Shown here one piece after another: positions 1 to 8,464 of a stretch of DNA of 38,009 nucleotides (within the stretch, counting starts at the first letter, position 1; each line of letters starts with the position of its first letter). This DNA comes from Enterobacteriaceae bacterium UBA2655 (GTDB lineage Bacteria > Pseudomonadota > Gammaproteobacteria > Enterobacterales > Enterobacteriaceae), in assembly GCA_002359495.1 (NCBI GenBank), contig DENB01000090.1, positions 453 to 38,461 on the forward strand, read 5' to 3'. A program made the translations under genes and the position numbers. The notes under the pieces are model-generated. The model was not told where the DNA came from, did no database searches, and saw nothing but the letters and a program-made list of their open reading frames with translations.

Positions 1-1209
1 CATAAAGCCCGCTTCAAACGCCGACGGCGCCAGATAGACGCCTTCTTCCAGCATCAGATGGAAGAAGGTTTTGAAGCGCGCAACGTCGCACTTCGTCACC
101 TCTTCGTAGCAGGTCACCTGATCCGCATCGGTAAAGAACAGGCCGAACATGCCGCCGACGTGGTTAACCACCAGCGGGATGTTTTCCGCCTCGGCCGCGG
201 CGCGCAGGCCGTCAGCCAACTGCGCGGTCAGCGTGCTCAGCGTCTCATGGGTGCCCGGCTGGGCGATCTGCGTCAGGCAGGCGAAACCGGCCGCCATGGC
301 GATCGGGTTACCGGAGAGCGTGCCAGCCTGATAGACCGGACCGGTCGGCGCCAGCGCTTCCATGACGTCGCGGCGTCCGCCGAAGGCGCCCACCGGCATG
401 CCGCCGCCGATGATTTTGCCGAGGCAGGTCAGATCGGGGGTGACGTTGTAGTGCGCCTGCGCGCCGCCGAGCGCCACGCGGAAGCCGGTCATCACTTCGT
501 CGATGATCAGCAGCGCGCCGAACTCGTCGCACAGGGCGCGCAGGCCCGGCAGGAAGTCAGGCTGCGGCGGGATGCAGTTCATGTTGCCCGCCACCGGCTC
601 GACGATGATGCAGGCCACTTCATGCGGATACTGTTCGAAGGCGGCGCGGACGGAATCGAGATCGTTGTAGGTGCAGGTCAGTGTGTGCTTTGCAAAATCG
701 CCCGGCACGCCCGGCGAATTGGGCTGGCCCAGCGTCAGCGCGCCGGAACCCGCTTTCACCAGCAGGCAGTCGGCGTGACCGTGATAGCAGCCTTCGAACT
801 TGATGATTTTATCGCGTCCAGTAAAGCCGCGCGCCAGACGGATGGCGCTCATCGTCGCTTCGGTGCCGGAATTCACCATGCGCACCATATCCATGCTGGG
901 CACGAGTTCGCACACCAGCTCCGCCATTTTCACTTCCATCTCGGTCGGCGCGCCGAAGCTCAGGCCGCGCGCAGCCGCTTCGATCACCGCGTTGCGGATC
1001 GCGGCGTTGTTGTGGCCCAGCACCATCGGACCCCAGGAGCCGACGTAATCGATATAGGCTTTGCCGTCGGCGTCATACAGATAGGCACCGTCGGCGCGCT
1101 CGATAAACAGCGGCACGCCGCCGACGCCGGTAAAGGCGCGTACCGGCGAGTTCACGCCGCCGGGGATCAGGCGCTGCGCTTCAGCGAAAAGGTTTTCTGA
1201 CTTACTCAT
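1..1209 (-). CDS. hemL: Glutamate-1-semialdehyde 2,1-aminomutase (partial, 3' end outside window)
   Basis: PLP-dependent cytosolic enzyme that converts glutamate-1-semialdehyde to 5-aminolevulinate in the C5 route to heme and siroheme. The minus-strand product begins [12 protein letters not shown] and continues with the conserved [12 protein letters not shown] segment. The PLP-binding lysine falls at residue 265 in the motif [14 protein letters not shown], the same number as in the E. coli enzyme. The frame holds 403 codons and runs off base 1 at EAGFM. The E. coli protein has 426 residues, so about 23 C-terminal residues lie outside. The start is supported by a GGAG Shine-Dalgarno sequence 8 bases upstream. 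It is divergent from clcA, with about 170 bases between the two starts. Identification is by clear family similarity; truncation is only the window edge. Confidence 0.97.
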   Translation of the reverse strand, partial: MSKSENLFAEAQRLIPGGVNSPVRAFTGVGGVPLFIERADGAYLYDADGKAYIDYVGSWGPMVLGHNNAAIRNAVIEAAARGLSFGAPTEMEVKMAELVCELVPSMDMVRMVNSGTEATMSAIRLARGFTGRDKIIKFEGCYHGHADCLLVKAGSGALTLGQPNSPGVPGDFAKHTLTCTYNDLDSVRAAFEQYPHEVACIIVEPVAGNMNCIPPQPDFLPGLRALCDEFGALLIIDEVMTGFRVALGGAQAHYNVTPDLTCLGKIIGGGMPVGAFGGRRDVMEALAPTGPVYQAGTLSGNPIAMAAGFACLTQIAQPGTHETLSTLTAQLADGLRAAAEAENIPLVVNHVGGMFGLFFTDADQVTCYEEVTKCDVARFKTFFHLMLEEGVYLAPSAFEAGFM

Positions 1210-1378
1210 GTTTCAGCTCCAGCTGTTCTCAGAAAATATCCCGCCATTCTACGGGAACTTGCCGGACGGGTGAAAGGCGAGAAGAGCGATTGCTGCGAAT
1301 CGCCAGGATTTTTAGCAACATATGCGGACGCGATCGGCGTATCATGCCTGTCCCGATCCATTTCATACTGAATTCAAG

Positions 1379-2797
1379 ATGAACGAAACGCCCGAATCTG
1401 CCGAGCAGCTGCCGGTCGTGCCTGCCCGGCGCGGCGACTATCTACGCCTGCTGCTACGTCGTGATAAAACGCCTGTCGCCACGCTGATCCTCGCCGGTAT
1501 CGTGGGCACGCTCGCCGGACTGGTGGGCGTGGCTTTTGAAAAAGCGGTGAACTGGGTTCAGACCGAAAGGCTGAGCCTGCTGGCCCATCCGCCGGGCTGG
1601 ATCGCCTGGCCGCTGGCGTTTGTGCTCTCCGCGCTGCTGGCGGTGATCGGCTACTGGCTGGTGAGGCGCTTCGCTCCGGAAGCGGCCGGCTCGGGCATCC
1701 CGGAAATCGAGGGCGCGCTGGAAGAGTTGCGTCCGGTGCGCTGGTGGCGCGTCATTCCGGTCAAATTCATCGGCGGCATGGGCACGCTGGGCGCCGGCAT
1801 GGTGCTGGGCCGCGAAGGGCCTACGGTGCAGCTGGGCGGCAATATCGGCCGCATGGTGCTCGATATTTTCCGCATGCAGAGCACCGAGGCGCGCCACTCG
1901 CTGCTGGCGACCGGCGCGGCGGCCGGACTCTCTGCCGCGTTCAACGCGCCGCTGGCGGGCATTCTGTTCATCATCGAAGAGATGCGCCTGCAGTTCCGCT
2001 ACAGCCTGATCTCCATCAAGGCTGTGTTTATCGGCGTGATTATGTCGAGCATCGTGTTTCGCCTGTTCAACGGCGAGCATGCGGTGATCGAGGTCGGCAA
2101 GCTGACCATCGCGCCGGTGAATACGCTCTGGCTTTATCTGTTGCTGGGCATGGTGTTCGGCGCCGTGGGCGTCGCCTTCAATAGCCTGATCTTTAAAACG
2201 CAGGATTGGTTTCAGAAGCTGCACGGCGGCGTGATGAAAAAAGCGCTGATCATCGGCGCCTTGCTCGGCGGCCTGTGCGGCATTCTCGGCATGATCGTGC
2301 CGGAAGCGGCGGGCGGCGGATTCAATCTGATCCCGATTGCGGCGGCGGGCAACTACGGGCCGGGCATCCTGCTGTTTATCTTTGTCGCGCGCGTGGTCAC
2401 GACTTTGCTTTGCTTCGGCTCCGGCGCGCCGGGCGGCATTTTCGCGCCGATGCTGGCGCTCGGCACGTTGCTCGGCACCGCCTTCGGCATGGTCAGCGCG
2501 GCGCTGTTTCCCGCCTACCATCTGGAGGCGGGCACCTTCGCCATCGCCGGCATGGGCGCGCTGTTTGCGGCGTCGGTGCGTGCGCCGCTGACCGGCATCG
2601 TGCTGGTGCTGGAGATGACCGATAACTATCAGCTGATTCTGCCGATGATCATCACCTGCCTGGGCGCGACGCTGCTGGCGCAGTTTCTCGGCGGCAAGCC
2701 GCTATACTCTTCCTTACTGGCGCGCACGCTGGCGAAACAGCAGCAGCAACAGGATGCGCAGGCCGCCGGGGCACAGAGTGCAAAGCAGGGTGCTTGA
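1379..2797 (+). CDS. clcA: H+/Cl- exchange transporter ClcA
   Basis: Inner-membrane CLC antiporter exchanging two chloride for one proton; in enterics it supports extreme acid resistance as an electrical shunt. From this start the protein has 472 residues (E. coli 473). Visible signatures are GSGIP (104-108), GREGP with gating glutamate E146 (E. coli E148), the internal proton glutamate E201 in FIIEEM (E. coli E203), and GKPLYS near the C-terminus holding the chloride-coordinating tyrosine. The C-terminus ends in a glutamine-rich hydrophilic tail. The frame is open upstream to an ATG at 1322, but those 19 residues have no counterpart in the family, so the ATG at 1379 is preferred; its Shine-Dalgarno is weak. 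The erpA promoter overlaps its stop codon. Confidence 0.95.
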   Translation: MNETPESAEQLPVVPARRGDYLRLLLRRDKTPVATLILAGIVGTLAGLVGVAFEKAVNWVQTERLSLLAHPPGWIAWPLAFVLSALLAVIGYWLVRRFAPEAAGSGIPEIEGALEELRPVRWWRVIPVKFIGGMGTLGAGMVLGREGPTVQLGGNIGRMVLDIFRMQSTEARHSLLATGAAAGLSAAFNAPLAGILFIIEEMRLQFRYSLISIKAVFIGVIMSSIVFRLFNGEHAVIEVGKLTIAPVNTLWLYLLLGMVFGAVGVAFNSLIFKTQDWFQKLHGGVMKKALIIGALLGGLCGILGMIVPEAAGGGFNLIPIAAAGNYGPGILLFIFVARVVTTLLCFGSGAPGGIFAPMLALGTLLGTAFGMVSAALFPAYHLEAGTFAIAGMGALFAASVRAPLTGIVLVLEMTDNYQLILPMIITCLGATLLAQFLGGKPLYSSLLARTLAKQQQQQDAQAAGAQSAKQGA

Positions 2798-2822
2798 TTG
2801 CATTAACCGGCTGGCGGATAAT
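2794..2822 (+). promoter_or_regulatory. Putative sigma-70 promoter of erpA
   Basis: TTGATT at 2794-2799 and GATAAT at 2817-2822 are separated by exactly 17 bases, a good fit to the sigma-70 consensus (4/6 and 5/6 matches). The -35 box overlaps the clcA stop codon and the -10 box lies about 50 bases before the erpA start. It would let erpA be transcribed separately from clcA. E. coli erpA is controlled by IscR; I could not recognise a convincing IscR box here. Confidence 0.55.
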
Positions 2823-2870
2823 AACGAAATTGAGGTCGTTTTCTGACCTGGACGTTTACCGGAGTATAAG

Positions 2871-3218
2871 ATGAGTGATGATGTAGCAGCCCTGCCGCTG
2901 CAGTTTACCGATGCGGCAGCCAGTAAGGTGAAAAACCTGATCGCTGATGAAGAGAACCCGGACCTGAAGCTGCGTGTGTATATCACCGGCGGCGGCTGCA
3001 GCGGTTTTCAGTATGGCTTTACGTTCGATGACAAGATGAACGACGGCGACATGACCATTGAGAAACAGGGCGTCGCGCTGGTGGTCGATCCGATGAGCCT
3101 GCAGTATCTGGTGGGCGGTTCGGTGGATTATACCGAAGGTTTAGAAGGTTCGCGTTTTATCGTGACCAATCCCAACGCCAAAACCACCTGCGGCTGCGGC
3201 TCCTCCTTCAGCATCTGA
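2871..3218 (+). CDS. erpA: Iron-sulfur cluster insertion protein ErpA
   Basis: A-type Fe-S carrier that delivers clusters to apoproteins, notably IspG of the isoprenoid pathway, and is essential for respiration in E. coli. The protein has 115 residues, one more than E. coli because of a doubled alanine near the N-terminus. The three cluster-ligand cysteines are present: C43 in GGGCSGF, and C107 and C109 in [10 protein letters not shown] at the C-terminus. The segment [14 protein letters not shown] is typical of the family. The start is preceded by CCGGAG. It has its own likely promoter at the end of clcA and a GC-rich hairpin just after its stop, so it probably forms a single-gene unit. Confidence 0.97.
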   Translation: MSDDVAALPLQFTDAAASKVKNLIADEENPDLKLRVYITGGGCSGFQYGFTFDDKMNDGDMTIEKQGVALVVDPMSLQYLVGGSVDYTEGLEGSRFIVTNPNAKTTCGCGSSFSI

Positions 3219-3225
3219 GGGTGTT

Positions 3226-3247
3226 GGCCGCCTGACGGCGGCCTTCC
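3226..3247 (+). terminator. Hairpin between erpA and the convergent small ORF
   Basis: GGCCGCC (3226-3232) and GGCGGCC (3237-3243) form a perfect 7-bp stem with a TGAC loop. On the plus strand it is followed by TTCCTT, a weak T tract. It sits between two convergent genes and may end transcription from both sides, less clearly for the minus strand, which has no T run. Confidence 0.6.
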
Positions 3248-3502
3248 TTACCACTCTATCGTTACCAGCTTCGCCACCGTCCTGCGTGTGGCCCTATCCA
3301 TGATGTTGCTCTGCGTGACGCGCGGCTGCGCGCTGAAATGACGGCCGCAGTCGACTGCCGTCGCGGCCGTGCGATCCCTCTTTTGCTCAATCGTACAACG
3401 GGAAAAGATAGTGAGCTTTACGGCGATGGAGCCGGTGGTTGACGCGCCGGCGAGAGGGCCGGCGAGCAACAGCCCCAAAGCCAGCAATATGGCCCGGGTC
3501 AT
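3248..3502 (-). CDS. Small exported protein of unknown function
   Basis: I do not recognise this 84-residue protein. It begins MTRAILLALGLLLAG, a clear Sec signal peptide with likely cleavage after residue 20 (LAGA, then STTGS). The mature part of about 64 residues has two cysteines (C36 and C52) that could form one disulfide. It starts with a beta-like stretch, GSIAVKLTIFSRCTI, and ends VAKLVTIEW. That pattern faintly recalls the first and last strands of pilin or spore-coat-U-like domains, but it is far too short for a full domain, so this is only a suggestion. An AGGA Shine-Dalgarno lies 7 bases before the ATG, which supports real translation. It lies 76 bases downstream of btuF on the same strand, in the place where E. 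coli carries the membrane protein gene yadS. Confidence 0.6.
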   Translation of the reverse strand: MTRAILLALGLLLAGPLAGASTTGSIAVKLTIFSRCTIEQKRDRTAATAVDCGRHFSAQPRVTQSNIMDRATRRTVAKLVTIEW

Positions 3503-3578
3503 AATAAATTCCTGGTGTCGTCAAAAAATGCATAAGGCAAAAAAACGGACAGAGAGCATACGTGTACTCAGCGTCTCG

Positions 3579-4433
3579 CTATTTGATTAACGGCAATGTT
3601 TGGTTTTTCTTTAATGCGGATTTGATGTTTGATTGTTCAACCTGGAGCGCGGCGCAGAGCTGCTGCGCGGCCAGTAACAGACGCGGTCCCGGTCGGCTGA
3701 GCCAGTCATCGTTGATGGCGATCACCGGCGCCTTAAGCTGCGGTCGCCAGAACTGCGCGACGCTCTCGGCCTGCGTGGCGCTGCCGCCGATGACGATCGC
3801 CTGCGGTCGACGCGCTAAAACCTGCTCGCGGCTGACCTGGGGCCAGGGCACGGGGCTGTCGGCGAAAATATTTTCGCCGCCGCACAGTGAAACAACCTCA
3901 TTCTGCAACGTCGCTCTGGCGGCGGTAAAAAGCGGCTGCTGACCAAACTGTAAGAAAAGCGGGATTTTGCGCTGCCGGGCGTAGCGTTGGCGCAGCCTGT
4001 TTTCCTGCTGTTGCAGTTCGTCGGCGTTGCGCTGCGCCAGCGCAGGCTGCGGACTCCATTTGCCCAGGCTGCGCAGGGCGGCGATCATGCCGTCGATAGT
4101 CACTGGATCGATCCACTCGACCTGCACGCCCAGCCGCTGCAACTGTTCGATTTGCCGCTGAGGATTGCCGCCGCGCCAGGCCAGCACTCTGTCGGGCTTC
4201 AGCGCCAGAATGCGCTCAACGTTGATCCCCTGCCAGTTGGCGACCTGCTCGATGTTTTTCGCCTCGGGCGGATAGTCGGACCAGACGCTGACGGCGACCG
4301 GCGTGATGCCGGCGGCGAAAGCCAGTTCGGTCAGGTGCGGAGAGAGGGTAATGACGCGCGGCGCGGCCGCCAGCAGGCCGCTGCTGAACAGCAGCAGCCA
4401 GAACGCCGTCAGTCGTCTGACAAGTTTAGCCAC
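3579..4433 (-). CDS. btuF: Vitamin B12 ABC transporter periplasmic binding protein BtuF
   Basis: Periplasmic cobalamin-binding protein that hands vitamin B12 to the BtuCD importer. The 284-residue product has an N-terminal signal peptide (hydrophobic [15 protein letters not shown], then [10 protein letters not shown]). It keeps the family segments [59 protein letters not shown] and [12 protein letters not shown]. coli BtuF has 266 residues and stops soon after AAQQLC; here the frame continues with a lysine- and asparagine-containing tail of about 17 residues ([18 protein letters not shown]) encoded by AT-richer DNA. The start overlaps the end of mtnN by 8 bases, so the two are translationally coupled in one operon. 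btuC and btuD are not in the window. Confidence 0.93.
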   Translation of the reverse strand: MAKLVRRLTAFWLLLFSSGLLAAAPRVITLSPHLTELAFAAGITPVAVSVWSDYPPEAKNIEQVANWQGINVERILALKPDRVLAWRGGNPQRQIEQLQRLGVQVEWIDPVTIDGMIAALRSLGKWSPQPALAQRNADELQQQENRLRQRYARQRKIPLFLQFGQQPLFTAARATLQNEVVSLCGGENIFADSPVPWPQVSREQVLARRPQAIVIGGSATQAESVAQFWRPQLKAPVIAINDDWLSRPGPRLLLAAQQLCAALQVEQSNIKSALKKNQTLPLIK

Positions 4434-5124
4434 GCGCCAGATGAGCCAGCAGCGTTTCCACCAGCAGCGAAGACTGCTTCGCCGCCACGGCGAGAAACTC
4501 CTCGAAGCTCAGGTGGGATTCCTGATCCGCGACGTCTGAAATGGCGCGCACCACCACAAACGGCACCTGGAACTGATGGCAGACGTGGCCGATCGCCGTC
4601 GCTTCCATCTCTACCGCGATCGCCTGCGGGAAAGTGCGGCGAATGCGCGCCAGCGGCTCCGCGCCGTTGATAAAGGCGTCGCCGCTGACCACCAGGCCGC
4701 GCACCGCATTGAGATTCAGCCGTTGAATGCAGCTTTCCGCCGCCGCGATCAGCGCGTCGTCAGCCACAAACGCTTCCGGGCAGCCCGCCATCTGACCTGG
4801 GGCATAGCCGAACGCGGTGACGTCCGCGTCGTGATAGCGCACTTCGTCAGAAACGACGATATCGCCCACTTTCAGCGTTGACGCCAGACCGCCCGCCGAG
4901 CCGGTGTTAATCACCAGATCCGGCTTGCAGATTTCAAGCAGCAGTGTGGTGCCGAGCGCGGCCGCCGTTTTGCCGATGCCCGATTTCAGCAGAGCGACCT
5001 CAACGCCGTTCAGCGTGCCGGTGTAAATTTCACAGCCGGCCAGCGTCAGCGTTTGGCGGTTTTCAATTTTGTCACACAACAGTGTGACTTCCTGCTCCAT
5101 TGCGCCAATAATGCCTGCTTTCAT
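4426..5124 (-). CDS. mtnN: 5'-methylthioadenosine/S-adenosylhomocysteine nucleosidase
   Basis: Cytosolic hydrolase that cleaves adenine from methylthioadenosine, S-adenosylhomocysteine and 5'-deoxyadenosine, serving methionine salvage, autoinducer-2 precursor formation and removal of radical-SAM by-products. From [12 protein letters not shown] the protein has 232 residues, identical in length to E. coli. The catalytic residues match by number: E12, E174 in VEMEAT and D197 in ISDVAD. The frame is open to an upstream ATG at 5181, adding 19 residues with no family counterpart, so the start at 5124 is chosen; a GAG-type ribosome site precedes it. It is the first gene of an operon with btuF and is divergent from dgt. 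Confidence 0.96.
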   Translation of the reverse strand: MKAGIIGAMEQEVTLLCDKIENRQTLTLAGCEIYTGTLNGVEVALLKSGIGKTAAALGTTLLLEICKPDLVINTGSAGGLASTLKVGDIVVSDEVRYHDADVTAFGYAPGQMAGCPEAFVADDALIAAAESCIQRLNLNAVRGLVVSGDAFINGAEPLARIRRTFPQAIAVEMEATAIGHVCHQFQVPFVVVRAISDVADQESHLSFEEFLAVAAKQSSLLVETLLAHLARG

Positions 5125-5222
5125 AAAGAGTCTCGCTAATAGGGTGGAATTAATCGTTGAAAGTGAGGCATAGTCTATCATGGCTGACAGGGGATTAATT
5201 CAGGTAAAAATAAGGGGTAATT

Positions 5223-6710
5223 ATGGCGACGATCAATTTCAGGACGAAGATCAGTTTTTCCCGCCCTTATACCAGTCGTAAAGATCCCGAAGGCGAATAT
5301 TTTATTACCCGCCACTTTGAAAGCGATCGCGGACGTATTATCAATTCGGCGGCGATTCGACGTTTGCAGCAAAAAACCCAGGTGTTTCCCTTAGAGCGCA
5401 ACGCGGCCGTGCGTTCGCGCCTGACCCATTCGCTGGAAGTGCAGCAAACCGGCCGTTATATCGCGAAAGAGATCCTGCAAACGCTGAAAAGCCGCGGCGG
5501 GCTGGCGCAATATGGCCTGGACGAGCTGGAGGGCGCGTTCGAGAGCCTGGTGGAAATGTCCTGCCTGCTGCATGACGTCGGCAATCCGCCCTTCGGCCAT
5601 TTCGGTGAGGCGGCGATCAACGACTGGTTTGAAGATAATCTGTCGGCGGAGCTGGTGGACCCCGTCGTGGCGGGCGTAGAAGTTGAACAGCAGGCGGATT
5701 TTGATCGTCTGAACGCCATGATTCGTCAGGATCTCTGCCATTTTGAAGGTAATGCGCAGGCGATCCGCATGGTGCATACGCTGTTGCAGCTTAATCTCAG
5801 CTATTCTCAGGTCGCCTGCATTTTAAAATATACCGCGCCCGCCTGGTGGCAGGGCGAAAAACCGGCGGAATTTAGCGCGTTGATGAAAAAGCCGGGCTTT
5901 TATTTATCCGAGCAGGAATATATCGCCGAACTGCGTCAGGCTACCGGCATGGCGGAGTACCACCGTTTTCCGCTGACCTATATTATGGAAGCGGCGGACG
6001 ATATCTCCTATTGCATCGCCGACCTCGACGATGCGGTGGAAAAAGCGATATTTAACGTTGATGCGTTGTATGAATTTCTTTCCCGGGCATGGGGAACCAT
6101 TAAGCCCGGCGATGCGTTCAGCCGCACAATAGGCGAGGCCTGGCGCGAAGCCTGTAATAAGAAACGTCGCAGCAAAAGCGATCAGTTTTTTATGTCGCTG
6201 CGGGTGAATGTTCAGAGCGTGCTGGTAACCTATGCGGTAAAAAGATTTGTCGAAAATTTGCCGGCTATTTTCGACGGATATTTCAATCATGCGCTATTAG
6301 AAGATGAAGGCGAAGAGGGACGCCTGCTGCATTTATTTAAAACGGTCGCCCGGCAACACGTATTTAACCATTCCGAAGTGGAGCAGCTGGAATTGCAGGG
6401 TTATCGGGTGATTAAGGGATTGCTGGAGATCTATCTGCCGCTGATGAAACTCAGCTATGAAGACTTTAGCAGCTTGATCAACGAGGATTTTCTCAAAGGG
6501 CATCCAATTGAGACACGTCTGTTTCACAAGCTCTCCGGCAAGCATCGCAAAGCCTACCAGCAAAAAATGCGTTCATTAAATATTGACCATAAATATGAAC
6601 GTTTACTCTGGGAGCGTTATTATCGTTTCCGGCTGATTCAGGACTATATCAGCGGTATGACCGATCTCTATGCCTGGGATGAGTATCGTCGCCTGATGGC
6701 GGTGGAATAA
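5223..6710 (+). CDS. dgt: Deoxyguanosinetriphosphate triphosphohydrolase
   Basis: HD-superfamily enzyme that hydrolyses dGTP to deoxyguanosine and inorganic triphosphate, trimming the dNTP pool. The product has 495 residues (E. coli 505); the shortening is mostly in the variable segment after residue 140. HD metal ligands are visible as H69 in [10 protein letters not shown]117-D118 in [16 protein letters not shown], and the aspartates 259-260 in MEAADDISY. The N-terminal [23 protein letters not shown] and C-terminal [22 protein letters not shown] segments are diagnostic. The Shine-Dalgarno AAGGGG lies 5 bases before the ATG. It is the first plus-strand gene after the divergent mtnN; no terminator is evident before degP. 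Codon use from about 5800 to 6600 looks AT-richer than in its neighbours. Confidence 0.96.
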   Translation: MATINFRTKISFSRPYTSRKDPEGEYFITRHFESDRGRIINSAAIRRLQQKTQVFPLERNAAVRSRLTHSLEVQQTGRYIAKEILQTLKSRGGLAQYGLDELEGAFESLVEMSCLLHDVGNPPFGHFGEAAINDWFEDNLSAELVDPVVAGVEVEQQADFDRLNAMIRQDLCHFEGNAQAIRMVHTLLQLNLSYSQVACILKYTAPAWWQGEKPAEFSALMKKPGFYLSEQEYIAELRQATGMAEYHRFPLTYIMEAADDISYCIADLDDAVEKAIFNVDALYEFLSRAWGTIKPGDAFSRTIGEAWREACNKKRRSKSDQFFMSLRVNVQSVLVTYAVKRFVENLPAIFDGYFNHALLEDEGEEGRLLHLFKTVARQHVFNHSEVEQLELQGYRVIKGLLEIYLPLMKLSYEDFSSLINEDFLKGHPIETRLFHKLSGKHRKAYQQKMRSLNIDHKYERLLWERYYRFRLIQDYISGMTDLYAWDEYRRLMAVE

Positions 6711-6767
6711 TCGCGCGTTTTGTAAAGAGGCGGAATAAATTTTTACCTTTGGCTAAAACTTCTTTAT

Positions 6768-6795
6768 GAACTTCGCGCTAAAAAATAAATCTCAA
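6768..6795 (+). promoter_or_regulatory. Probable sigma-E promoter of degP
   Basis: GAACTT (6768-6773) and TCTCAA (6790-6795) are 16 bases apart. This matches the GAACTT-N16-TCTGAA arrangement of the E. coli degP sigma-E promoter as I recall it. Transcription would begin near 6802. A GTAAA pentamer at 6722-6726 and TTTTTACC around 6741 are the only hints of CpxR half-sites and are too weak to call. Confidence 0.7.
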
Positions 6796-6849
6796 TCTCA
6801 CGACTACAGCAATGGTCACGACATAGAAACTTTAATGAGACAACGACGA

Positions 6850-8274
6850 ATGAAAAAAAGTACTTTAATGCTGAGCGCGCTGGCGCTTAGCCTTGGCATG
6901 GCGTTAAGTCCAGTCACTGTTTCGGCGGCTGAAACGGCGTCTTCTTCCAACCAGCAGCTGCCGAGCCTTGCTCCGATGCTGGAAAAAGTGATGCCTTCGG
7001 TAGTTAGCATCAGCATTGAAGGCAGCACGACCGTTAAAAATCCGCGATTGCCGCAGCAGTTTCAGCAATTCTTCGGCGATGATTCGCCTTTCTGTCAGGA
7101 TGGCTCGCCTTTCCAGAGCTCGCCGATGTGTCAGGGCGGTGCGCCCGGCGGCAATCCCCAGCAGGAAAAATTCCGCGCGCTGGGTTCCGGCGTGATCATC
7201 AACGCCAGCAAGGGCTACGTCGTCACCAATAACCACGTCGTCGACAACGCCACGAAAATTCAGGTGCAGCTGAGCGACGGTCGTCGTTACGACGCCAAAG
7301 TGATCGGCAAAGATCCGCGCTCCGATATTGCGCTGATTCAGCTGAGCGAGGCGAAAAACCTCACCGCTATCAATATCGCCGACTCCGACAATCTGCGCGT
7401 CGGCGACTACACCGTGGCGATCGGCAACCCATACGGCCTGGGCGAAACCGTCACCTCCGGCATCGTTTCCGCACTGGGCCGCAGCGGCCTGAACGTGGAA
7501 AACTATGAGAACTTTATTCAGACCGACGCGGCGATTAACCGCGGCAATTCCGGCGGCGCGCTGGTGAACCTGAACGGCGATCTGATCGGCATCAACACGG
7601 CGATTCTGGCGCCGGATGGCGGCAATATCGGTATCGGCTTCGCGATCCCAAGCAACATGGTGAAAAACCTGACGACGCAGATGGTGGAGTATGGTCAGGT
7701 GAAACGCGGCGAGCTGGGCGTGATGGGCACCGAACTGAACTCCGAGCTGGCGAAAGCGATGAAGGTCGACGCGCAGCGCGGCGCCTTCGTCAGCCAGGTG
7801 CTGCCGAATTCGGCGGCGGCGAAAGCGGGCATCAAAGCCGGCGACGTCATCGTCTCGCTGAACCACAAACCGCTGAACAGCTTCGCCGCTCTGCGCGCCG
7901 AAGTCGGCTCGCTGCCGATCGGCACCAAAATGGAGCTGGGTCTGCTGCGTGACGGCAAGCCGGTCAACGTAACCGTGGAGCTGCTGCAGAGCACCCAGGA
8001 CAAAGTGCAGTCCGCCACCATCTATACCGGGATTGAAGGCGCGGATCTCAGCAACAGCGACGTCAGTGGCGTGAAAGGTGTCAAGGTCGATAATGTGAAG
8101 CCGGACAGCGCGGCCGCGCGCATCGGCCTGAAAAAAGGCGATGTGATCCTGGGCGTTAACCAGCAGCGCATTAATAACCTCGGCGAGCTGCGCAAGCTGC
8201 TCGACACCAAACCTTCGGTGCTGGCGCTTAACGTGAAGCGCGGAGATAGCAGCATCTATCTGCTGATGCAGTAA
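6850..8274 (+). CDS. degP: Periplasmic serine protease/chaperone DegP (HtrA)
   Basis: Periplasmic HtrA protease and chaperone that degrades or holds misfolded envelope proteins. From the ATG at 6850 it has 474 residues, the same as E. coli. A signal peptide of 26 residues ends VSA before AETAS. The catalytic triad is H129 (VVTNNHVV), D159 (DPRSDIALIQ) and S234 (NRGNSGGAL). The LA-loop keeps its two cysteines at 82 and 94. Two PDZ domains follow, carrying AAAKAGIKAGDVIVSLN and AARIGLKKGDVILGVN. An in-frame ATG at 6766 would add 28 residues ahead of the signal peptide, but it lies upstream of the expected sigma-E transcript start, so it is rejected. A strong terminator follows the stop. Confidence 0.97.
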   Translation: MKKSTLMLSALALSLGMALSPVTVSAAETASSSNQQLPSLAPMLEKVMPSVVSISIEGSTTVKNPRLPQQFQQFFGDDSPFCQDGSPFQSSPMCQGGAPGGNPQQEKFRALGSGVIINASKGYVVTNNHVVDNATKIQVQLSDGRRYDAKVIGKDPRSDIALIQLSEAKNLTAINIADSDNLRVGDYTVAIGNPYGLGETVTSGIVSALGRSGLNVENYENFIQTDAAINRGNSGGALVNLNGDLIGINTAILAPDGGNIGIGFAIPSNMVKNLTTQMVEYGQVKRGELGVMGTELNSELAKAMKVDAQRGAFVSQVLPNSAAAKAGIKAGDVIVSLNHKPLNSFAALRAEVGSLPIGTKMELGLLRDGKPVNVTVELLQSTQDKVQSATIYTGIEGADLSNSDVSGVKGVKVDNVKPDSAAARIGLKKGDVILGVNQQRINNLGELRKLLDTKPSVLALNVKRGDSSIYLLMQ

Positions 8275-8297
8275 ACCTTTCGGCAATACGCTTCTCA

Positions 8298-8323
8298 GGC
8301 GGGCGCAGGCCCGCCTTTTCTTT
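8298..8323 (+). terminator. Rho-independent terminator of degP
   Basis: GGCGGGC (8298-8304), loop GCAG and GCCCGCC (8309-8315) form a perfect 7-bp GC stem followed by TTTTCTTT. It begins about 24 bases after the degP stop codon. Confidence 0.9.
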
Positions 8324-8391
8324 GCCTGCGATAACGCGCAGCGGCATGAAGTGTGACGTCTGACGCAATTCTGCGATTCCCTGTCTGGCTC

Positions 8392-8405
8392 TGTGCAGCT
8401 GCACA
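8392..8405. promoter_or_regulatory. Perfect 14-bp palindrome upstream of cdaR (candidate operator)
   Basis: TGTGCAGCTGCACA is a perfect palindrome about 60 bases before the cdaR start. If the TATTCT at 8429-8434 is the -10 box, the palindrome is centred about 42 bases before the transcript start, where a class II activator binds. CdaR is known in E. coli as a transcriptional activator; that this is its own site is my inference. Confidence 0.4.
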
Positions 8406-8464
8406 ATGCCAGCGCGCCACCAGGCGCGTATTCTTTATCTCCTTACCTTTCGCAGGAGATTTTC

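Noticed and set aside
58..1200. A 380-codon open frame on the plus strand
   Set aside because: It is antisense to hemL, whose minus-strand product is unmistakable. The frame is rich in His, Arg, Gln and Ala, typical of the complement of a GC-rich gene.
1285..1303. Short GCGATT/AATCGC hairpin near TTTTTA between hemL and clcA
   Set aside because: It lies between divergent starts where no transcript should end, and the T run is offset from the stem; likely chance.
1322..1378. An upstream ATG extending ClcA by 19 residues
   Set aside because: The extra residues are not found in ClcA proteins; the ATG at 1379 gives the family length.
5125..5181. An upstream ATG extending MtnN by 19 residues
   Set aside because: With the start at 5124 the length and all catalytic positions equal E. 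coli MtnN; the extension covers the divergent promoter region shared with dgt.
6720..6750. CpxR boxes upstream of degP
   Set aside because: Only one clear GTAAA pentamer is present at 6722, and its partner at the expected 5-base spacing does not match; not enough to call a CpxR site.
6904..8406. A 500-codon minus-strand open frame
   Set aside because: It lies entirely across degP and its terminator in the opposite sense, shows no domain or ribosome site, and has the His/Arg-rich composition of a shadow frame.
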